Shown here one piece after another: positions 43,780-49,169 of a stretch of 49,169 nucleotides of DNA. Source of the DNA: Haloterrigena sp. H1 (lineage in GTDB: Archaea; Halobacteriota; Halobacteria; Halobacteriales; Natrialbaceae); the NCBI RefSeq assembly GCF_005938085.1, contig NZ_SMZK01000005.1:1-49169 (forward strand), in the 5' to 3' direction. Position 1 is the first letter of the stretch, and each line of letters starts with the position of its first letter. The notes below the pieces were generated by a model. The model did no database searches, was not told the origin of the DNA, and saw nothing but the letters and a program-made list of their open reading frames with translations. Made by a program: the position numbers and the translations under genes.

Positions 43780-46137
43780 ATGAATTTCGAGGAGCTGTCG
43801 GGGCTCCCACCCGGTGCCATCGACCACTTCCACAGCGAGGGCATCGAGGAGCTCTACCCGCCACAAGCCGAGGCGGTCGACGCCGGCGCGACCGATGGCG
43901 AAAACCTCGTCGCCGCCGTCCCGACCGCCAGCGGGAAGACGATGATCGCCGCCCTCGCGATGCTGTCGGCGATCGAACGCGGCGGGAAAGCACTGTACAT
44001 CGTCCCGCTGCGAGCGCTCGCCAGCGAGAAAAAGGCCGAGTTCGAGGCCTACGAGCGCTTTGGCGTGACCGTCGGCGTGACCACGGGCAACTACGAGTCG
44101 ACCAGCGACTGGCTCGCAACGAAAGACATCGTCGTCGCAACCAGCGAGAAAGTCGACTCGCTCGTCCGGAACGGCGCAGAGTGGCTCTCCGAGCTCACCT
44201 GCGTCGTTTCCGACGAGGTCCACCTCATCGATGATCGGAATCGGGGGCCGACGCTCGAGGTGACGCTGGCGAAACTCCGCCAGCTCAACCCCGGACTGCA
44301 GACCGTCGCACTCTCGGCGACGGTCGGCAACGCCGACGAGATCGCCGACTGGCTCGACGCCGCACTCGTCGACACCGACTGGCGGCCGATCGACCTCCAG
44401 ATGGGCGTCCACTACGGGAACGCGTTGAACTTCGACGATGGGTCGACACGGGAGGTGCCCGTCGAGGGATCGGAAAAGCAGGAGGCCGCGCTCGTTCGCG
44501 ACATTTTACAGGAGGATGGGTCCTCGCTCGTGTTCGTCAACTCCCGACGAAACGCAGAAGCCGCCGCGAAACGGTTGGGAGGTGTCTCGAGAACGGAACT
44601 GACTGCCGAGGAAGAAGCCGCGCTCGCAGAACTGGCCGCCGACATCCGCGACGACAGCGACACCGAGACGAGCAGGGACTTAGCCGACTGCGTCGAACGG
44701 GGCGCGGCGTTTCACCACGCCGGTCTCTCGAGCACCCAGCGGAGCCTCGTCGAGGATGCCTTCCGCGACCGCCTGTTGAAGGTAATCTCGGCGACGCCGA
44801 CGCTGGCCGCGGGCGTCAACACGCCCGCACGCCGCGTGATCGTCCGCGACTGGCGGCGCTTCGATTCCAGCGCCGGCGGGATGGCACCCCTGGATGTCCT
44901 CGAGGTCCACCAGATGATGGGCCGGGCTGGTCGCCCGGGGCTCGACCCCTACGGCGAGGCCGTCCTGCTGGCCAAAAGCCACGACGAGAGTCAGGAGCTG
45001 TTCGACCGCTATATCTGGGCCGATCCCGAACCGGTCCGCTCGAAACTGGCGGCCGAACCCGCCCTGCGAACGCACGTGCTCGCAACGATCGCATCCGGCT
45101 TCGCCCGCACGCGAGCGGGCCTCCTCGAGTTCCTCGAAGCCACCTCTACGCCAGCCAGTCGACCGAAGCCGGCCGTCTCGAGACGGTGACCGACACGGTC
45201 TTGCAGTACCTCGAGTCGAACGACTTCATCGAGCGCGACAGTAGCGACGATTCCAGCACTGCGGATGGCAGTGCGTTCACATCGGCTGCTGATCTCGCCG
45301 ACGATGACGGCCGCGAGGAGACGCTCGAGGCGACCAGCCTCGGTCACACCGTCTCGCGGCTCTACCTCGATCCGATGAGCGCCGCCGAGATCGTCCACGG
45401 GTTAGAGCGTGCGGACGAACGGCCGACCGCACTCGGCCTCTACCAGCTCGTCTCGCGCACGCCCGATATGTACGAACTCTATCTGCGGTCGGGCGAGGAC
45501 GAGAAGTTCGGCGAACTCTTCTACGAGCGCGAGGCCGAACTGCTGGGCGACACGCCAAGCGAGTTCGAGGAGGAGCGCTTCGAAGACTGGCTGGCCGCGC
45601 TCAAGACGGGTAAGCTGCTCGAGGACTGGGCCGACGAAACCGACGAAGAACGGCTGACAGACCGATACAAGATCGGGCCGGGCGACCTGCGTGGCAAAGT
45701 CGACACTGCCGAGTGGCTGCTCGGCGCGGCCGAGTCGCTGGCCGCCGAAATCGACAGCGAGTGGACCGTCGCCGTACGGGAAGCCCGCGCCCGCGTCGAA
45801 CACGGCGTCGGCGAAGACCTCCTCGAGCTCGTCTCGGTCGGCGGCGTCGGCCGCAAGCGCGCTCGCCGGCTCTACGAAGCGGGGATCGAGGAGCCTGCCG
45901 ACCTGCGAACGGCCGACAAAGGCGTCGTTCTTGGCGCACTCAAGGCGAGAAGACAGCCGAGAACATCCTCGAGAGCGCCGGTCGCGAGGATCCCTCGATG
46001 GACGGCGTCGAGCCGGACTCAGCAAGGTCGGGCGACGGCGGCGTGATAGCCACCTCGAGCGACGGCGACGGGACCGACGACGCGACAGCAACAAACGGAG
46101 CAGACGACAGCCAGTCGAGACTGGGTGATTCGAATGA
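43780..46137 (+). CDS. hel308: Hel308 (HelQ-like) ATP-dependent DNA helicase, three frame breaks
   Basis: Ski2-like 3'-5' helicase that works at stalled forks; about 785 residues once joined. Domains 1-2 show VPTASGKT (motif I), SDEVHLID (DEVH), LSATVGNADE, FHHAGLSS and MMGRAGRPG (motif VI). A winged helix follows, then the ratchet (RLTDRYKIGPGDLRGKVDTAEWLLGAA) and a HhH end (VGGVGRKRARRLYEAGI). Three single-base gaps break it: C near 45144-45145 (restores EATLYASQSTEAGRLETV), G near 45944-45945 (restores LKGEKTAENILESAG), and T near 46129-46130. The last restores the end SQSRLGDFE with stop TGA 46135-46137, overlapping the next ATG. QSRLGDF looks like a PCNA-interaction peptide. Gene intact apart from presumed sequence errors. 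Confidence 0.9.
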
Positions 46138-46639
46138 AGCTGCTCGAATGCCGACTCGAGGTCGACGATATCGATTCGTTCGTCGCCGAACTCGGCGATC
46201 TCGGCGACCGCCATGACGTGACGATGCAGGCGTTCGACGCCCGCTACGTCGCCGGCCGCCGGCATCTCGAGCAAGCCGTCGAATTCGCGGATCGCGCGAT
46301 CGACCGCGGTGAGAACGTCGCTCGTGACCGCGCCGTCGAAATTTTGCTGTACGCCGCCGGCCGTCGACAGATCGATCGTGCGCTCGCGATGGGTGTCGAC
46401 GACGGCGAGACTCGGGCGGTGTGCTCGTCGACGGCGATTCAGACGAGGACGAGGCGGCAGCGCTCGAGGCAGTCGAAACGCTGGACGCGTTCGTCGACCG
46501 CGAGCCGACGCTCGAGACACAAGACGTCGAAACGCTGTGTGACTTTTTCGACGTTCCTGACGCCGAACGCGAGGCCACCGACGCGCCGCTGTCGGCGCTG
46601 GTTCGCGAGCGGGTGGCGCTACTCGAGGTCGAGAAGTAA
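46134..46639 (+). CDS. cgi121: KEOPS complex subunit Cgi121, one frame break
   Basis: Subunit of the KEOPS complex that makes the t6A modification of ANN-reading tRNAs; Cgi121 recruits the tRNA. About 168 residues: MKLLECRLEVDDIDSFVAEL and GENVARDRAVEILLYAAGRRQIDRAL. A gap of one G near 46417-46421 then joins VVLVDGDSDEDEAAALEAVETLDAFVDRE. The tail is about LCDFFDVPDAEREATDAPLSALVRERVALLEVEK. The start overlaps the Hel308 stop by 3 bp, a pairing that suggests one operon. Confidence 0.85.
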
Positions 46640-46787
46640 CGCGCAATTCGCGAGCGTCGTCTCCGCGACGACGGGGCGGGTGCGCTCGAGGCTCTCGAGT
46701 CGACCGACGACGTACGCGTCCCGTCGGCGACGAAGACGGAACGGAAGTGTTTAAAATGCGTCACTCTCCTCTGTCGGAAAAGGATCT

Positions 46788-47690
46788 ATGAACCCGAATA
46801 TCGGTCGGTTGCGATCGCTGGTCGCGCAGTTCGACGACACCGCGGCTCCGTTGATCGATGGCGCTTCTCGATCTAGCACTCCGGGTCGGCGTCGTCATCG
46901 TCGCAGTCGGCGTCGCCGGCGTGTCGCTGCAGTGGACTGCTCGACACGCTCGAACAGCCCTTCGAGCGGCCCGGACAGACATGACAGCCCTCGAGACGCG
47001 TCCGGCGGGCGTCGTCGCAGCGACCGGCGTCGCTCGTCCCTCCGCCGATCAGGGGATGCTGGAAGCACCGGTCACCGGAACCCCATGTCGCCTACGCTTA
47101 TCGCGTCTCCCGGGACACGTTCAGGGACGGCCTCAGACCTCGCACCGAAGCGGAAGGGTGCCGAGGCCGTTCCGTTCCGCCTCGACGGTGCGACCGGCAC
47201 TGCGCGCTCGTCCAGCCGGTCGAACGGGACGGATCGGGCGAGCCGACCGACACGTGGGAGCGGATGCAGGTTCCGGGGATCGAGTGCCCGGCGACGTTCG
47301 ACGAGGACGTCTACCAGATACTCGGTCAGGAGGTCCCGAGCGTGTCACGGAGATGGTGCCGGAAGCGATCGAGCAGAAACAGGAAGTCTACATCCGGGAG
47401 GAGCGACTCGAGCCCGTACCGAGGTATACGTCCTCGGATCGGCTGCCCCCGCTCCCGAGAGGGGCGACGAGCCCGTTATCCGGAATCGGGCGGCGATCCG
47501 TTCACCGTCACGGCAGGCGGTCGGAACGCCACGCTCCGGCGGTACGTCCTCGCCGCGGCGGGCAACGCCGCGTTCGGGCTGGCAGCCGCGTTCGTCGCCG
47601 TGGTCCTGGCGACGCCAGCGGGACGGTCCTGCCGCCGCTGACGGCGACGTACTATCGACGCCGGCACCACGCTCTTGAAGGGGCCGTGAA
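46788..47690 (+). pseudogene. GIDE-like (E3 ligase-type) membrane protein, multiply frame-broken
   Basis: Pieces in all three frames read as one protein. From ATG 46858: MALLDLALRVGVVIVAVGVAG (membrane span), then ALETRPAGVVAATGVARP and LEAPVTGTPC. Next come VAYAYRVSRDT, EAVPFRLDGATGTA, LVQPVERDGSGEPTDTWERM and QVPGIECPATFDEDVYQIL. Then VTEMVPEAIEQKQEVYIREE, TEVYVLGSAAPAPERGDEPV, FTVTAGGRNATLRRYVLAAA and a second span AAAFVAVVLAT. This order (span, GIDE beta region, span) resembles prokaryotic MUL1/GIDE-type proteins, though no RING is visible. At least five breaks are needed within 0.9 kb. ATG 46788 has a TTTAAAAT box 35-40 bp upstream, so the true start is uncertain. Function unknown. Confidence 0.5.
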
Positions 47691-47814
47691 AGCGCCGGAT
47701 CGCACGGCTCAAGGGCGAAAGGGAGGGCCATGGCGACGACAAATCGGAACACGACGAAGGTGGTCGATCCCGATACCCTCCGGCTCCACCGCCGTCCCGT
47801 CAGTCGTCCGCGCT

Positions 47815-48573
47815 TCACTCGAGCCGGCCCTCTCGTGCCTCCCGAAGGCCGTCACAGATGCCGCCTGACTCGACATGTTGACCTGTGCGAGGCGGCCACG
47901 TCGGTGGACGAGATCGAACGAGTCGGGATCGATCGGCTCGCCCTCCGGCGTTCGAAACAGGCGGTCGGCCGGGGCCGAGACGAGGCCGATTTCGCGGGCC
48001 TTCTCCAGGTAGCGCTCGAGCGGCGCTTCCGGAACGGTGACGGCAAAGGAGCTGTCGCGGACGTAGATCGAGACGGAATCAGCTTCGTCGACGTACTCGA
48101 GATCTCGCAGTCGAACGTCGACGATCGCCTCGGCGTCGAGTCCGGCCTCGAGTAGCGCTTCGACCGCGTCGTACTGGCGAGCGACGCGGGCCTTGTCGTC
48201 GAGTTCGGCGCGAACCGCAGCGACGTCGCCGTCGGCGTCCGGGAACGCCTCGGCGAACGAGAGGTCCTCGTTGACGCCGCGGTTGATTTCCGTCTCGTGC
48301 ATGTGCTCGTGGAGCGTGATCCGGACCTCCTCGACCGCCGGCAGCGATTCGATCTCGTCGCGGGCGTCGACGGCCATCATCCACGCGAAGGCCGGCGAAC
48401 ACCACGCGGTCGGGAGCGTGAGGTCGACACTGACGTAGCCACCGGATCTCGATCGCGTCGACGTACTCGAGTGCGACGATCGAACGGTCGAGTTCCGGAT
48501 CGGTGACCCGATCGAGTCGGTCGCGGACGGCCGCTCGCGCGGGCGCAGGGCCGTCGGATGTCTGCGTGCTCAT
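47815..48573 (-). CDS. DUF59 (MIP18-like) iron-sulfur cluster assembly protein, frame-broken
   Basis: About 250 residues. ATG 48573 gives MSTQTSDGPAPARAAVRDRL then DRVTDPELDRSIVALEYVDAIEI, the N-terminal DUF59 helix with DPELD. A one-base gap near 48440-48445 joins GGYVSVDLTLPTAWCSPAFAWMMAVDARDEIESL, containing the conserved Cys. The C-terminal part is family-specific (HEHMHETEINRGVNEDLSFAEAFP, REIGLVSAPADRLFRTPEGEPIDPDSF). Another break near 47862 seems needed for the end DGLREAREGRLE, stop 47815. It belongs to the long DUF59 branch found beside amidohydrolases; the start codon shares a base with the upstream gene's stop (TGATG), so translation is probably coupled. Confidence 0.8.
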
Positions 48574-49169
48574 CAGTCGTCTGCGGCTGCGGGTTCTTCG
48601 CTCGCGTAGTGGTCCTCGAGCCCGAACTGCTGGCTGATCTCGTCGTCCTGGAGCGTCTGCCGTTTCGCCTCGATGTCGATGTCGTAGAGGTCGGCGATGT
48701 TCTCGCCCATGACCTTCTTTTTCGTCTCGAGGTCCCACTCGACGCCGTACTCCGCGCGGTGTTCCTCGGAGAGTTCGGCCTCGAGGACCTCCTCGACGAG
48801 CCAGTCGGGGTTCCACAGCGCGTAGTCCGAACCGAAGAGGACGCGATCCTCACCGAGCCACCACAGCAGTTCGGACATGATCTCGGAGAACTTGCCCGGC
48901 CGGTTCTGGGCGAACGGTGCGGCGACGGCCAGTCCGCCGTAGACGTTCGTCTCCTGGGCGGCGATCCAGCAGAAGTCGTCCAGCCGTGGCAGGCCGACGT
49001 GCTCGACGATGAAGTTGAGTTCCGGGAACGACGAGGCCGCATCGTCGACGTCTTTTACGTCGAACGCGTCGCGGTTGAGGGGGCGGATCGTCGGTCCTTT
49101 GTGAGCGTGTGATGTTCTCGATCCCGAGTTCCTGACACTTCTCCAAGAACTCGAAGGCGTCCTCGTCGT
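48573..49169 (-). CDS. Amidohydrolase (amidohydro_2 / TIM-barrel hydrolase), 5' part outside window
   Basis: The C-terminal ~200 residues of a metal-dependent TIM-barrel hydrolase. Key segments are NFIVEHVGLPRLDDFCWIAAQ (a metal His in EHVG), LLWWLGEDRVLFGSDYALWNPDWLVEE (the catalytic Asp in FGSDYAL) and a tail KKKVMGENIADLYDIDIEAKRQ. Near 49108-49115 the frame shifts between NIT and HKGPTIRPLNRDAFDVKDVDD, either one extra or two missing bases. The start is beyond 49169. The gene is followed without gap by the DUF59 protein (TGATG overlap), so it may need an Fe-S or metal centre delivered by it. Substrate unknown; decarboxylase or hydrolase activity is possible. Confidence 0.82.
   Translation of the reverse strand, partial: TTRTPSSSWRSVRNSGSRTSHAHKGPTIRPLNRDAFDVKDVDDAASSFPELNFIVEHVGLPRLDDFCWIAAQETNVYGGLAVAAPFAQNRPGKFSEIMSELLWWLGEDRVLFGSDYALWNPDWLVEEVLEAELSEEHRAEYGVEWDLETKKKVMGENIADLYDIDIEAKRQTLQDDEISQQFGLEDHYASEEPAAADD

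Noticed and set aside
43780..45189. Two separate helicase genes at 43.8 and 45.2 kb
   Set aside because: The second frame supplies exactly the missing Hel308 winged-helix/ratchet/HhH part, and one added C joins them. A split gene is not needed.

Overview
The window is chromosomal DNA of an extremely halophilic archaeon. The proteins are strongly acidic, GC content is high, and Leu-Glu pairs are very often written CTCGAG. Many genes look leaderless, with a TATA-like box about 25-30 bp before the start codon. Archaeal information-processing genes are present: TBP, aIF1A, Hef, Hel308, an RFC small subunit, archaeal-type GlyRS, Trm-G10, RNase Z and the KEOPS subunit Cgi121. Gene content and codon style suggest a Natrialbales member (Natrinema/Haloterrigena/Natronorubrum-like), but that genus-level guess is inference. 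No tRNA, rRNA, CRISPR array, complete insertion sequence or phage gene was seen.

Layout. 0-5.5 kb: S-adenosylhomocysteine (SAH) hydrolase (cut by the window edge), a secreted acidic repeat protein, an MTA/SAH deaminase-type amidohydrolase, a SpoIIM-like membrane protein and a DUF4382 lipoprotein. 5.5-12.0 kb: a copper/soft-metal module with CopA ATPase, an Lrp/AsnC regulator carrying a TRASH metal domain, an HMA chaperone, a DUF318-type permease with two YHS/TRASH-like domains, a SHOCT protein and a zinc-ribbon protein. Short TCGAAAGT-type motifs recur upstream of several of these genes. 12.1-25.9 kb: housekeeping (hisG, tbp, Trm-G10, thioesterase, RFC paralogue, RNase Z, PAS/GAF histidine kinase, DUF460 protein, aIF1A, PLP aminotransferase). 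25.9-29.6 kb: an accessory stretch with two related cupredoxin lipoproteins, small unknown genes and long gene-poor spacers. 29.7-43.7 kb: CBS protein-glyS operon, dolichol-kinase-like protein, MFS transporter, TspO, Hef, PAP2 protein, malate dehydrogenase, ferredoxin, PiT transporter, UspA and DUF6069. 43.8-49.2 kb: Hel308, Cgi121, a broken GIDE-like membrane protein, a DUF59-type Fe-S assembly protein and an amidohydrolase.

Two features cross the gene annotation. First, a dispersed family of palindromic intergenic elements with ATACTG(C/T)CGGACA ends occurs six times (8.3, 9.4, 13.7, 14.6, 16.4 and 29.2 kb). Two copies bracket the copper regulator/chaperone pair and two bracket tbp. A separate MITE-like palindrome lies at 9.5 kb. 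Second, the outer parts of the window (0-4 kb and 45-49 kb) carry at least a dozen reading-frame breaks. Almost all are repaired by adding one base, usually to a short homopolymer, while about 40 kb between them has only one suspected break. This looks more like sequencing/assembly error than gene decay, so the broken genes are annotated as single genes with their break points stated.
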